A stretch of DNA of 64,000 nucleotides from Clostridium zeae. Its GTDB lineage: Bacteria > Bacillota > Clostridia > Clostridiales > Clostridiaceae. Location of the stretch: positions 51,167 through 115,166 of the forward strand of contig NZ_BMBA01000011.1 in NCBI RefSeq assembly GCF_017312485.1, read 5' to 3'. This document shows positions 27,472-37,100 of the stretch, one piece after another. The translations under genes were made by a program, and so were the position numbers. Numbering within the stretch: position 1 is the first letter of the stretch; each line of letters starts with the position of its first letter. Under the pieces are notes generated by a model that did no database searches, was not told the DNA's origin, and saw only the letters and a program-made list of their open reading frames with translations.

Positions 27472-28482
27472 TTGGATAATATTTTTACAACTAGAAGAAA
27501 TAAAATTCTTCTTCTTATTTTTGCCTTTATTACATTACTTATAATATCTTATTTCAGTATTATATTAGGATTTTTAAAAACTTCTTTCTCCACTCTTATT
27601 GAAGCTTTAACTAATTTTAATAATTCACAAGAACATATAATTTTATTAACCTCAAGAATACCAAGAACCATTAATGCTATTTTAGTAGGATCTGCCTTAA
27701 GTGTTAGTGGACTCACACTTCAATCATTAACTAAAAATCCTCTATCATCACCTAGTGTGCTTGGTGTAAATTCTGGAGCTGCTTTATTTTTAGTACTTTT
27801 TCTGACTTCTTTTCCAAGCTTAAGTTGGAGTATGCTATCGATTATTGCATTTTTAGGTGCACTTTTCACATGTATTGTGGTTTTTCTAATGGCAGGAGGA
27901 TTAAGAGGACAAGTTATTCCCTTAGATCTAACATTGAGTGGTTCTGCTATTGGAGCTTTATTTTTTTCATTGACTCAAGGTATCCTATATAAGCATCAAA
28001 CAGCTTTAGAAGAAGTCTTATTTTGGATGACTGGATCTGTTGAAGGAAAATCGTTAAATTTTATAGTCACTCTAGCTCCATTTATTTTAATTTTATTAAT
28101 ACTCATTTTGTTCTTAGGAAAAAGTTTTAATTTATTTTCTCTTGGTGAAGAAATGGCTTCTTCTCTGGGTATGAATACCTTTGGATTCAAGATTTTAGTA
28201 CTTTTTATTACTGCTATTTTATGTGGATTATCTGTTACTCTTGCTGGTCCCATATCCTTTATAGGGTTGATTACCCCTCATATAGTAAAGAAATTCATAG
28301 GAAGCGATTTTCGATGGCTATTGCCGTTTTCAGCTTTACTGGGTTCGATTATTTTAGTTCTTTCAGATTTGCTTTCTAGATTTATTATATATCCGAAAGA
28401 ACTTCCTGTTGGTGCTGTAACAGCTCTTATCGGAGGTCCATTTTTTATCTATTTATCTAGAAAGGGAAATCATAATGATTAA
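27472..28482 (+). CDS. FecCD-family siderophore ABC permease (first)
   Basis: 336 residues with about nine to ten membrane segments. Family motifs: RIPRTINAILVGSALSVSGLTLQ near the start, NPLSSPSVLGVNSGA, and GPISFIGLITPHIVKKFIG, the coupling region contacting the ATPase. The start chosen is a TTG at 27472 with AAAGGGG 7 nt upstream; the frame is open 17 codons further up, but that part runs over the Fur site. It overlaps the next permease by 8 bases. Confidence 0.9.
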   Translation: MDNIFTTRRNKILLLIFAFITLLIISYFSIILGFLKTSFSTLIEALTNFNNSQEHIILLTSRIPRTINAILVGSALSVSGLTLQSLTKNPLSSPSVLGVNSGAALFLVLFLTSFPSLSWSMLSIIAFLGALFTCIVVFLMAGGLRGQVIPLDLTLSGSAIGALFFSLTQGILYKHQTALEEVLFWMTGSVEGKSLNFIVTLAPFILILLILILFLGKSFNLFSLGEEMASSLGMNTFGFKILVLFITAILCGLSVTLAGPISFIGLITPHIVKKFIGSDFRWLLPFSALLGSIILVLSDLLSRFIIYPKELPVGAVTALIGGPFFIYLSRKGNHND

Positions 28483-29506
28483 TACATCAAAAAAAGCTAT
28501 TAAACTTTCTATAGCATTATTACTACTAACAGTCATATTTGTTTTTATTTCTCTTTCTTTAGGTAAAGTTATTATATCTCCTTTTATTACATTAAAATCA
28601 ATACTGGGATTTGATGAAGGTTTCAACTCTATACTCATAAATCAAATACGCTTACCTAGAGTTATCGTTGCCTTTCTAGTTGGCGCTTCCCTTTCTTTAT
28701 CAGGCGCAATATTGCAAGGAATAATAAAAAACCCCTTAGCTTCTCCTGATATAATCGGAATAGTTGATGCTGGTTCCGTAGGGACACTTATATTTTTAAC
28801 CCTATTTACCGATCCAAAGAATAATTCACTTAAGACATCAATATTTTATTCTCCTGTTTTTGCCTTTGTCTTTTGTTTTTTATCATTAGGGTTATTGTAT
28901 CTCTTAACTAAAAAGGGAGCCTCGACCCCTATGAAATTAGTATTAGTTGGGATAGGAATCTCTTCAATTTTTAAAGGTATTCGAAGTATATTAATAATAA
29001 ATGGTCCTGTTGTTTTTATAAAGGAAGCCTCTACCTGGATTACTGGAACAATTTATGGAGTTAACTGGACGCAAACCATATTACTGGCTTGTTGGTTTTC
29101 AATATTTTTCATACTATCAATGATTTTTATTAAAGAACTTAATCTTCATACTCTTGATGATTTAATCGTAGCATCTTTAGGAAGTAATACTTCTAAATCT
29201 AGATTCGTGCTGCTAGCTATAGCTGCCGCATTAACTTCTGGTGCTGTTGCTATAGGGGGAGGTATTTCCTTTGTTGGGCTCATTGCCCCACATATTTCTA
29301 GAAAACTTATTGGTTCTAAATTTGAGAACTTAATTCCTGTATCAGTTTTAACTGGAGGAATCATTACACTTTTAGCAGATATGCTTTCAAAGTGGGCTTT
29401 CTATCCACTAGACTTGCCTATTGGTGTATTTACAGCATCAGTAGGTGCTCCATATTTTATATATTTATTAATTAGTAGCAGACATAACGTTAGGGGGAAA
29501 ATCTGA
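28475..29506 (+). CDS. FecCD-family siderophore ABC permease (second)
   Basis: 343 residues, partner of the previous protein and of similar fold: RLPRVIVAFLVGASLSLSGAILQ, NPLASPDIIGIVDAGS, and GGISFVGLIAPHISRKLIG. A heterodimer of the two forms the channel. The ATG overlaps the upstream gene by 8 bases and its own stop overlaps the ATPase start by one base (TGATG), so all three are translated together. Confidence 0.9.
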   Translation: MINTSKKAIKLSIALLLLTVIFVFISLSLGKVIISPFITLKSILGFDEGFNSILINQIRLPRVIVAFLVGASLSLSGAILQGIIKNPLASPDIIGIVDAGSVGTLIFLTLFTDPKNNSLKTSIFYSPVFAFVFCFLSLGLLYLLTKKGASTPMKLVLVGIGISSIFKGIRSILIINGPVVFIKEASTWITGTIYGVNWTQTILLACWFSIFFILSMIFIKELNLHTLDDLIVASLGSNTSKSRFVLLAIAAALTSGAVAIGGGISFVGLIAPHISRKLIGSKFENLIPVSVLTGGIITLLADMLSKWAFYPLDLPIGVFTASVGAPYFIYLLISSRHNVRGKI

Positions 29507-30276
29507 TGCTTTCAATAAAAGATTTAACATTATCATATGACGAAAAAATTATTCTTAAAGACATAAATGTTGAAATCCCTAAGGGGAAAATAACAGTTCT
29601 AATTGGGGCCAATGGGTCTGGAAAATCTACTTTGCTAAAATCTATGTCTAGATTACTTTCTCCCCAAAAAGGCCATGTTTATTTAAATTCAAAAGACATT
29701 CATTCTATGCACGCAAAAGAATTAGCAAAAAGCTTATCCTTTTTGCCTCAAAGTGCTTCTGCTCCAGGTGATTTGAGCATATATGATTTAGCTAAACAAG
29801 GAAGATATCCTTATCATAGTCTTATGAGTACTTGGACTGAATCAGATAAAAAAATAGTGGAAAGTTCTTTAGAAAAAATGGGCCTCTTAGAGATAAAAGA
29901 TGAAAAGCTTGATAATTTATCAGGTGGCCAAAAGCAAAGAGCGTGGATAGCATTATCTTTAGTTCAAGATACTGAAATTATTTTACTAGATGAACCGACT
30001 AATCATTTAGATATAAAGTACCAATTAGAAATTTTAGAACTATTAAAATTCTTAAATAGAACTTCAGAAAGAACAATTGTGTTAGTATTGCACGATATAA
30101 ATCATGCACTTAAATATGGAGATAATATTATAGCTTTATTAAATGGAAATATCTATTCACAAGGAGATAAAAATGAAATAGTTACTGAATCGTTAATCAA
30201 TACGGTCTTCGATATAAATTGTAAGCTAATAGCTTCTCCTGTTGAAGATTCCTTGCTTTGCATTCCTTATTTATAA
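29506..30276 (+). CDS. Siderophore ABC transporter ATPase, FecE/FepC type
   Basis: 256 residues. Walker A GANGSGKST is at about 34-42. The family-typical LSFLPQSASAPGDLSIYDLAKQGRYP with its Q-loop, the signature LSGGQKQRAW, Walker B IILLDEPTNHLDI and the H-loop VLHDINHAL are all present. It completes a full importer with the two permeases and the divergent lipoprotein. A terminator follows 20 nt later. Confidence 0.93.
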   Translation: MLSIKDLTLSYDEKIILKDINVEIPKGKITVLIGANGSGKSTLLKSMSRLLSPQKGHVYLNSKDIHSMHAKELAKSLSFLPQSASAPGDLSIYDLAKQGRYPYHSLMSTWTESDKKIVESSLEKMGLLEIKDEKLDNLSGGQKQRAWIALSLVQDTEIILLDEPTNHLDIKYQLEILELLKFLNRTSERTIVLVLHDINHALKYGDNIIALLNGNIYSQGDKNEIVTESLINTVFDINCKLIASPVEDSLLCIPYL

Positions 30277-30297
30277 AATTTTATTTGAGGAAAATTA

Positions 30298-30336
30298 AAA
30301 GCCAACAGGTATAATACCTATTGGCTTATTGTTTTG
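30298..30336 (+). terminator. Terminator of the siderophore permease operon
   Basis: AAGCCAACAGGTA pairs with TACCTATTGGCTT (one mismatch) around a short loop, then ATTGTTTTG. Confidence 0.85.
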
Positions 30337-30380
30337 TCTCTTACTGCAAAGTATGAATTATGCGGTAAATTGACTTTAAA

Positions 30381-30775
30381 AACACTAAAATTCAGAGCTT
30401 GTTTTAATATTATAAAGATAATTGGCAAATGTATGAACATGCAAAACTATTGCAATTGTCATCAATGGTTTTCTAATATTGACCCTTTTTCTTTTTTATC
30501 TATTCATCTTTTCTCCTTATAAAGTTGATAACCTCTCTTTTAATCTAAATTTATGCACTTTAAAATTATATAAAGCTGCCTCTTCCATTTCTACTCCCAT
30601 AGCCCTACATCCCATTTTGATGCAGTAATTCTTTCAACTCCAAAAGCAAATGCAACAGCTAATGCTGTGATCATACCTATTGAATCCACATTAATACCCT
30701 TCCCCACTCAGTATAGTATCTTGATTGCAGATAATACAGTCAAGTCTCGGTATCATACCTATACCCGCATAAAAC
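30381..30775 (-). pseudogene. Decayed copy of the Rhs C-terminal tip and its downstream membrane gene
   Basis: Three blocks line up with the intact locus: 30381-30482 with 33511-33612 (end of the 214-residue membrane gene), 30483-30685 with about 34140-34345 (start of that gene, its ribosome site and the end of rhs), and 30686-30775 with about 34826-34915 (Rhs core). The sequence between the blocks is deleted. Translated on the minus strand the core reads YRYDTET, stop, LYYLQSRYYTEWGR, against YRYDTETGLYYLQSRYYNPEWGR in the intact gene: Gly is replaced by TGA and a residue is lost. No gene can be expressed from it. The rest of the 30277-30890 gap holds only two terminators. Confidence 0.88.
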
Positions 30776-30820
30776 AAGATTATATGTTTTTTAGCCTCTC
30801 ATTTTTAATTTCAAAATTAA

Positions 30821-30864
30821 AATTTTAGTGGTAGCAATAAAAAGACTGCTACCACTAAATTTTA
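30821..30864 (-). terminator. Terminator of the Rpn-type gene
   Basis: AATTTAGTGGTAGCA pairs perfectly with TGCTACCACTAAATT; it begins about 27 nt after the stop of the Rpn-type gene on the minus strand. Confidence 0.85.
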
Positions 30865-30890
30865 TAGGCTACTAATTTTCTATATGATTT

Positions 30891-31763
30891 TTATAACATT
30901 GATTTAATTTCTCTTATTTTATCAATACTTAAGCCTGTTCCTTGTGCAACAGTTTCTTCACTAATTCCTAACCTTAAAAAGTTTAGTGCAGCTTCCTCTT
31001 TTCCTTCAACTTTTCCTTCAGCTATGCCTTCAATTTTCCCTTCTTCTCTTGCTCCTTCTACCATACTTTTTTCATCTAGTATTTGCTTCATTCTAAGTTC
31101 AGCAAGTCTTACTGTTTCAGGGTCTCTGCTTAGCATATCTAGTACAGTTATCGCTTTTCTTATTGCTGGTTCTCCCATTTCACTTACCCCCTTTTCTGGT
31201 TTAGTTAAAAATGCAAGCCACATATTTAAGCTATTATTAAGTTCTGGATTTTCGTCTAAAAACTTTGGTAACTCTATAAAATGTATCTCTAATATATCTG
31301 TAAGTTTTGTCTTTTCTTCATCTTCCCATAAATGATATGTTGTATGGTACTTTTTACTATCAATATAATCAAAATTCAATATATTTATTGTTATAGTCTT
31401 ATTTAGGTTCTTATAGTTTTCTCCCTTTTTTATCTGATTTGAATATAATCTAGACCAGTAAAAAAGTGTTCTGTTTATCATATTATATCTATTTATAAGT
31501 TGTATCTCCACATTAATATGAATACCTTTTTCTGTCACTACTCTTACATCTAAAATTCCTATCTTATCGTCTACAGCTTCAATGTCAGATAACTTAGTAT
31601 CAACATATTCAACATGCTTTATCTTCTCTTTTTCAGTTCTCTCTAGTAAAGCATTTAAAAAACTTATTAGTATATCTTCATTTTCTGGACTTCCAAATAT
31701 TTTTTGAAATACCACATCGTTCTTAGGATCTAGAATCATTTTATCATCATAATTAAAACCCAT
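30891..31763 (-). CDS. Rpn/YhgA-like PD-(D/E)XK nuclease family protein
   Basis: 290 residues. The N-terminal LDPKNDVVFQKIFG and the nuclease core D72 with E86-x-Q88 (VEIQL) are the hallmarks of the Rpn family, called recombination-promoting nucleases or putative transposases. The middle region (about 110-210) holds conserved family positions including FLTKPEKG. Near 240-265 there are tandem EGxx tetrapeptides (EGAREEGKIEGIAEGKVEGK), typical of Rpn C-terminal helices and prone to length change. Rpn proteins act as DNA endonucleases in vitro; their biological role is debated, with phage defence suggested. It lies at the edge of the Rhs island. Confidence 0.88.
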   Translation of the reverse strand: MGFNYDDKMILDPKNDVVFQKIFGSPENEDILISFLNALLERTEKEKIKHVEYVDTKLSDIEAVDDKIGILDVRVVTEKGIHINVEIQLINRYNMINRTLFYWSRLYSNQIKKGENYKNLNKTITINILNFDYIDSKKYHTTYHLWEDEEKTKLTDILEIHFIELPKFLDENPELNNSLNMWLAFLTKPEKGVSEMGEPAIRKAITVLDMLSRDPETVRLAELRMKQILDEKSMVEGAREEGKIEGIAEGKVEGKEEAALNFLRLGISEETVAQGTGLSIDKIREIKSML

Positions 31764-31910
31764 TCTATCACTTCCTTTGTTAATAATATTTTACCAAATT
31801 TGATAGTTTTATTCTATAATCAGATATTATTAATTTATAATAGATATATTTGTAGATAATGTATATTTTCTTGGTATCATATCTATCCCCAAACTTCAAA
31901 GTCTTGTCAT

Positions 31911-32375
31911 CTATCCAATTTTCTCAAGCCTGAAACTCATTGATATTAGTAGAATTATCATATTATCCCTTCTGCTTACATTCTCTTGATTTTGGATGTA
32001 AAACAACATCCTCTCCACTTGTTTTTCAGAGAATACTTCAACTTGCTTTTCTGAACCAAAAGCAACCCTCATCCTGTCTTTTCTAAGGTCTACTACAAAT
32101 TCATTACAATAATTATTTTTCATTAAAAAGTTATTGAATGATTGAAGACTATTAATTTTCTTATTAATTGTTGCTACCTCATATTGACTTTCAATGAGGT
32201 GACTACGAAAACTTGTAATATAGAATCTTTTCAGTTCTCCTTGAAATTTCACTTCCACGCCTTGAAGGTAAACTACAAAACCACCAATGTCTCCTACATA
32301 GCTTTCAATAGTTTTGGCACTCTTCCCGTCCTCTTTAAGGTATATTTTGAATTTCTCCACAAAATCTGTTGCCAT
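31911..32375 (-). pseudogene. Truncated tyrosine recombinase (integrase), N-terminal part only
   Basis: 154 residues. The first 85 form the SAM-like DNA-binding domain of phage/XerD-type integrases (SAKTIESYVGDIGGFVVYLQ, then NKKINSLQSFNNFLMKNN). The catalytic domain begins (FSEKQVERML, then NMIILLIS) but the frame ends at SFRLEKIG, where active enzymes have TGLRxSE. Thus at most the first catalytic Arg region remains, and the His-x-x-Arg and Tyr parts are missing; nothing downstream restores them. The start is the ATG at 32373-32375 with AAGGGG upstream. It is a likely relic of the element that brought in or reshaped the island. Confidence 0.8.
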
Positions 32376-32410
32376 GCCTATTCCCCTTTCATTTATTTTT
32401 AGCCATAACA

Positions 32411-32440
32411 AAAGAGCTAACGCCCTAAACGTTAGCTCCT
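32411..32440 (-). terminator. Terminator-like hairpin upstream of the integrase relic
   Basis: GAGCTAACG pairs perfectly with CGTTAGCTC around a 7-nt loop; on the minus strand TTTTGTTA follows. It would stop transcripts from the 117-residue gene. Confidence 0.7.
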
Positions 32441-32626
32441 GATATTACTATAATTAGAATATATATTTGATACTTCTTTTAATTTTTTAATCTAACTCTC
32501 ACTGCAGAATTTTAATTATGCAGTGTTTATTTATTGTTTTTATGATTGATATTTATATGATACATTGAAGCTCCCAATATATTCAATTTTATAGAGTTAG
32601 TTTACCTAGTATTATGCATTTAGATA

Positions 32627-32980
32627 CTATTCGTTTTCTAACAGATATCCAAAGAAATCTTCATGTAGTGCACAATCATATTTTAACGATTGTCCATTAT
32701 CCTCATCGATTAAATCAACTTTAAATTTATCTGCCACCTCATCTCCACCGTCAATCATAACTAGTATAGAGTGTATGACTCCTCTTATTACTTCATCTGA
32801 AACTTTTCTTAGAGCATCTTTGGCCTCTTTTTCCTCCAATTTGGTGCTTAGTATCTTATACTCGTCTGGGTAATCTGACCAAATCAAGTCAGCATTATCT
32901 GCTAAACTTTCTTCTAATGTATTTACCCAATAATCTTTTATTCCTTTTAATCTTTCAAATATGATTTGTTGCTTATCCAT
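32627..32980 (-). CDS. Acidic protein of unknown function (possible accessory immunity protein)
   Basis: 117 residues, acidic, no membrane segment, probably all helical. Conserved-looking stretches are VIRGVIHSILVMIDGGDE and a C-terminal EDFFGYLLENE. I do not recognise a family. Small acidic single-domain proteins are common as immunity or orphan-immunity genes behind Rhs loci, and this one is the third gene after the rhs on the same strand, but separated by a terminator and about 280 nt. AAGGAG precedes the ATG at a distance of 11 nt or so. The immunity role is a guess from position. Confidence 0.6.
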   Translation of the reverse strand: MDKQQIIFERLKGIKDYWVNTLEESLADNADLIWSDYPDEYKILSTKLEEKEAKDALRKVSDEVIRGVIHSILVMIDGGDEVADKFKVDLIDEDNGQSLKYDCALHEDFFGYLLENE

Positions 32981-33124
32981 TTTATATTTCTCCTTTAAGA
33001 TTTATATAAATACTTCCTATCCCCTGAATGCGCGATGTAGGTTTAATGTATTTTATATAAATTTTCAAAGTGGTTAAATAACATTATCAATCTTCACTTA
33101 ATCTTATCATTGTCTTGTATGAAA

Positions 33125-33162
33125 ATAAAAGTCTACAAGTATTATAACTTGTCGACTTTTAC
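33125..33162 (-). terminator. Terminator of the rhs transcript
   Basis: AAAAGTCTACAAGT pairs with ACTTGTCGACTTTT (one mismatch) around ATTATA. It lies 100 nt after the 69-residue gene, with T-rich sequence on both sides. Confidence 0.75.
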
Positions 33163-33262
33163 TTTTACTTGAATGCTCTATTATACGAAGCTTTCAATAT
33201 TAAGTCTATATTTTGCAACGACATCGTTCTAAATTAGTTAAAACTGTTAAGACCTGTGTAAT

Positions 33263-33472
33263 TTATATTCTCCTTAAATTAGATATACCATGCATAATAA
33301 ATATGCAAACAACCAATATTACACATATAAGTATTTTTTTAATTGTCTTCATTTTTTTAAATTTTTCATTAAATGCTACTAGATATATCATAAAAAACGT
33401 AATAGCTGACGCTAATACATCTGCTAAAATCGTTAATTTATATGTTTCTAAAAACATATTAATTAATATCAT
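33263..33472 (-). CDS. Small two-helix membrane protein
   Basis: 69 residues with two membrane segments (about 10-32 and 42-62) and a basic loop NEKFKKMKTIKK between them. AGGAGG lies 8 nt before the ATG. It begins 42 nt after the 214-residue membrane gene and probably shares the rhs transcript. No family is recognised. It could be a second part of the immunity system, or a holin-like release aid; neither can be decided from sequence. Confidence 0.6.
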   Translation of the reverse strand: MILINMFLETYKLTILADVLASAITFFMIYLVAFNEKFKKMKTIKKILICVILVVCIFIMHGISNLRRI

Positions 33473-33514
33473 CCAAACAACCTCCTAAAATAATTAAATT
33501 AAAATTCATTAATA

Positions 33515-34159
33515 CTAATTTTCAGAGTTTGTTTTAATATTATAAAGATAATTTGCAAATGTATGAACATGTAGAACTATTGCAATAGTCATTAATGGTG
33601 TTCCCAATATTTCCGTAACCATAATTCCTATCCTACCAACATAGATATGACCATTATCTAGAAGTTTAGCCATTAAAATTACTACTGCTGAAATAGCTAC
33701 CACCAAAAACACATCTTTCTTAACGTATTTTGAGTGTTTTCCTGACGATACACTTCTAATATAAGTCTTATCCTTTCTTATGATTCTCATGTAAACCAGA
33801 ATTATTTCCAATACCACATAGTTTAATATAAGAATAATTTTTACATAAGTTAGACTTGCATTTAAAATTTCAATTAAGTTTAGATAAAACGAAAAGGATA
33901 AAATATTACTGAGTATTGTTATCCAAACGTATTTAGCAGTTTTAATAAACTTTTTCTTTAGTCCAATCGATACATTTATTATTGCAATTATAAAAGAAGA
34001 AAAAAGAAGAGCCACCGCTAAATAATAATATGATTTATCATTAATTATTATAAGAAAGTTTAATAATGATATTACTGCTAAATGAATTATAGTTAACAGT
34101 ATTACACTCCTCTTCAAATCATGACTTTCACTTATTGAACCTTTTTCATTTTTATTCAT
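33515..34159 (-). CDS. Six-helix membrane protein, candidate Rhs immunity protein
   Basis: 214 residues with about six membrane segments and basic loops (GLKKKFIKTAK; IIRKDKTYIRSVSSGKHSKYVKK). GGGGAG precedes the ATG, which is 16 nt after the rhs stop. No known family is recognised. The position directly behind an Rhs tip is where immunity genes sit, and a membrane-embedded immunity protein would suit the tip's glycine-rich hydrophobic segment, which looks membrane-active. A broken copy of this gene, again next to a broken tip, lies at 30.4 kb, which shows tip and gene travel together. The immunity role is inference. Confidence 0.7.
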   Translation of the reverse strand: MNKNEKGSISESHDLKRSVILLTIIHLAVISLLNFLIIINDKSYYYLAVALLFSSFIIAIINVSIGLKKKFIKTAKYVWITILSNILSFSFYLNLIEILNASLTYVKIILILNYVVLEIILVYMRIIRKDKTYIRSVSSGKHSKYVKKDVFLVVAISAVVILMAKLLDNGHIYVGRIGIMVTEILGTPLMTIAIVLHVHTFANYLYNIKTNSEN

Positions 34160-34175
34160 TTATTTTCTCCCCTTA

Positions 34176-37100
34176 TCAAGTTGATAATCTCTCTTTTACT
34201 CTAAATCTATCCATTTCAAAATTATATAAAGCTGTCCCTGCCATTCCTACTCCTACTACTCCTAGTCCTACAGCCCATACAGGTGCAGTAATTCCTGCAA
34301 CTCCAATAACAAATGGAACAGCTACTGCTGCTGCCGCACCTATTGCAACACCTGAAATTGTATCTAGTAGAGTTCCAATAACCCATCGTTTATTAAATTG
34401 TCCGTTTGTATCAATAAGATTTGACAGCCCACTCGTAGCCAAACCAATCACACTACCTTTAACATCTTTAAGCGCACTGAAGCCTATACCTTTTAAGCTT
34501 GAGTAAGAATCTTTTAAACCTCGTCCCCATGTCCTATATTGGTCAGCATGAACACTAGCAGTTTTATTTACTTTAGTGACATTTCCCTCGCTACCAAGTG
34601 CATTTTTTGTGTTCTCTACATTGCTATAATTATCGAAGACTTTCTTTGCTACAGTTGTATTTTGCACATAAATATTATCTCCAAGCACCCCTATCTCTCC
34701 ACCTTCATTCACAGTACAAAAATGAGGAACAAATCCACTATCATCCTTCATATTTACAGGATTACTCTTGCAATATGCAAACATATTATGTGATAATAGT
34801 TCACCAGTTTGTCCAGCTATGCCATCAGCATTAATAAACCTTCCCCACTCAGGATTATAATATCTTGATTGTAGGTAGTACAGTCCAGTCTCGGTATCAT
34901 ACCTATACCCTCTATATCTGTAAGGATTTTTAACTCCTACGGTATCTTTTAGGCTTCCTGTTATAGATATCAGCTTACCCCAAGTGTCATAGGTATAACT
35001 AACTACCTGTGTTCCAGACTTATCTATTAACCCTATTATATCACTTTGAGCATTTCTTATATAGAAATATTCTTCTCCATATGATACCATGCTCACAAGG
35101 TTGCCACTGGCATCATAATTATACCTTATGCTTGTTCCTTCTTCATTTTCCTCATCAACAACTTTATCTCCTATTAGATAATATGTTGTAGCTACACCAT
35201 ATGAGTATTTTTCTGTTCTTATTCCTTGATCATTGTATTTAAAACTTATATCCCTTCCACTATTTAATGTAATTCCTGCTAACTGTCTTCCTGCCTGCCA
35301 CCTGAATGTATTTCCATCATAAGTCAATGGATTACCTATTTGATCATAAGTTATTGCTTTTCCATTATATGATGTTAGTTTATCTTTCCAATTATTATCA
35401 TCATAACCATAATTAATTGTCTTTGTAGAATTTACAATTTCGGTATCAACTACCTGAATATCATCTACAGCCATCCAACTATAAGCACTACTCACAAATC
35501 CAACTCTTACTTGTATAGAGGTTACTCCCTGAGGACATGTCCACACTTTTTCTGATCTTCTCCATACTTTATCTGATATCAGTTGCGTATCAAAGCTAAC
35601 ATGATTTCCGTCATTCAATCTTATATAACTTGAATTAGTGAATTGGCTTCCACTTGTTGCTTCCTTATGATAAAAACTTATATTATAAGTTTTTCCTGGA
35701 ATTACTGGAACATCCTGATTAAAATAAAGATAATTATCAGCAGCTTGTCCATCAATAAAGAAGCATTTATTACCTGTGTGGGGTTTACTATTAGCATCAA
35801 ATATCGGCCCTACAATTTGATTATAACCTGAAGCATTTCTTGGACCTAAATCTACATTACCAGACTCAAAACCTCCATCATTATATAGATTATTTAGTTC
35901 AACTACCTGAACATCATCTACAGCCATCCATGAATAGTCAGTACATGTAAATCCTATTCTTAATTGAATTGAATTTATACCTTCTGGGCATATCCACTGT
36001 TTTTCTACCTTTCTCCATGTTTTATCACTTACTAAAGTACCACCTAAGGAAACTTGACTTCCATCATTGAGTTTTATATAACTTGAATCTTTAGCTTGAG
36101 TTACACTAGAAGCTTCCTTATGATAATAGCTTATATTATAGATTCTACCTGGTATTACTGAAATACTATTATTAATGTATCCGTAATTATCTCCTGACAT
36201 ACCAGAGATTAATAAACACTTATCGCCAGTATTAGGGGTGCTAGTACCATCAAATATAGGTCCTACAAGCCCGCTACCTCCATTACCTTGATACTGTATT
36301 TTACTAGCACCAAATTCAAAACTTCCATCACCGACCAAGTTATTAGTTGGAAGTTCGTTTACCTCAATATCATCTACTGCCATCCAACTATATGCATTAT
36401 TTACAAATCCAACTCTTACTTGTATTGATGTTATTCCTTGAGGACATGTCCATGATTTTTCTGATTTTCTCCATACTTTATCTGGTATTAATTGTGTATC
36501 AAAGCTAATATGATTTCCATCATTCAATCTTATATAGCTAGAATTAGTAAACTGACTAGCAGTCGTTGATTCCTTATGATAAAAGCTTATATTATAGGTT
36601 TTTCCTGGAGTTACAGGTACATCTTGATTAAAATAGATATAATTATCTCCAGCTTGACCATCCATAAAAAAACATCTAGTTCCAGTTTGAGGATTGCTGC
36701 TGCCATTGTCAAATCCCATACCTACAATTTGACTTAATCCAGATCCTGCCCTTGGACCAAGTGTAACTTTTCCTGATTCAAAACTTCCATCTATGAATAA
36801 ATCTTTTCCTAAATTTTTATCAGTATATGGAATTATAGTAGTGCCATCAGTATATGGATATTCAGTTTTTGTCAATATATTTCCACCAGTATCATAAGTG
36901 TAATTTATAGTCTTATTTAACCCTTTATTATCCTCTCTTACTACTTCATTAAGTTCATTATAATAATACTTAATTATATTCCCACCATCATTTATTGTAC
37001 TAATATTTCCATTGGCATCATAAGTATAGTATATTCTATTACCATTATTATTTATATCTTGAAGCTTAGAAGTAGCCATTTGGTTGTTTGCAATTTTATA

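Noticed and set aside
30337..30522. 62-codon + strand frame after the siderophore operon
   Set aside because: It is antisense to the decayed Rhs cassette and has no matching domain.
32500..32525. CACTGCA/TGCAGTG hairpin between the 117-residue gene and the integrase relic
   Set aside because: Only 7 bp with a 12-nt AT loop and no T run; likely chance in this AT-rich stretch.
35450..36800. Tandem repeats within rhs considered as a CRISPR or satellite array
   Set aside because: The units are about 450 bases, in frame, and encode carbohydrate-binding-like modules; there is no short-repeat/spacer pattern. No CRISPR array was seen anywhere in the window.
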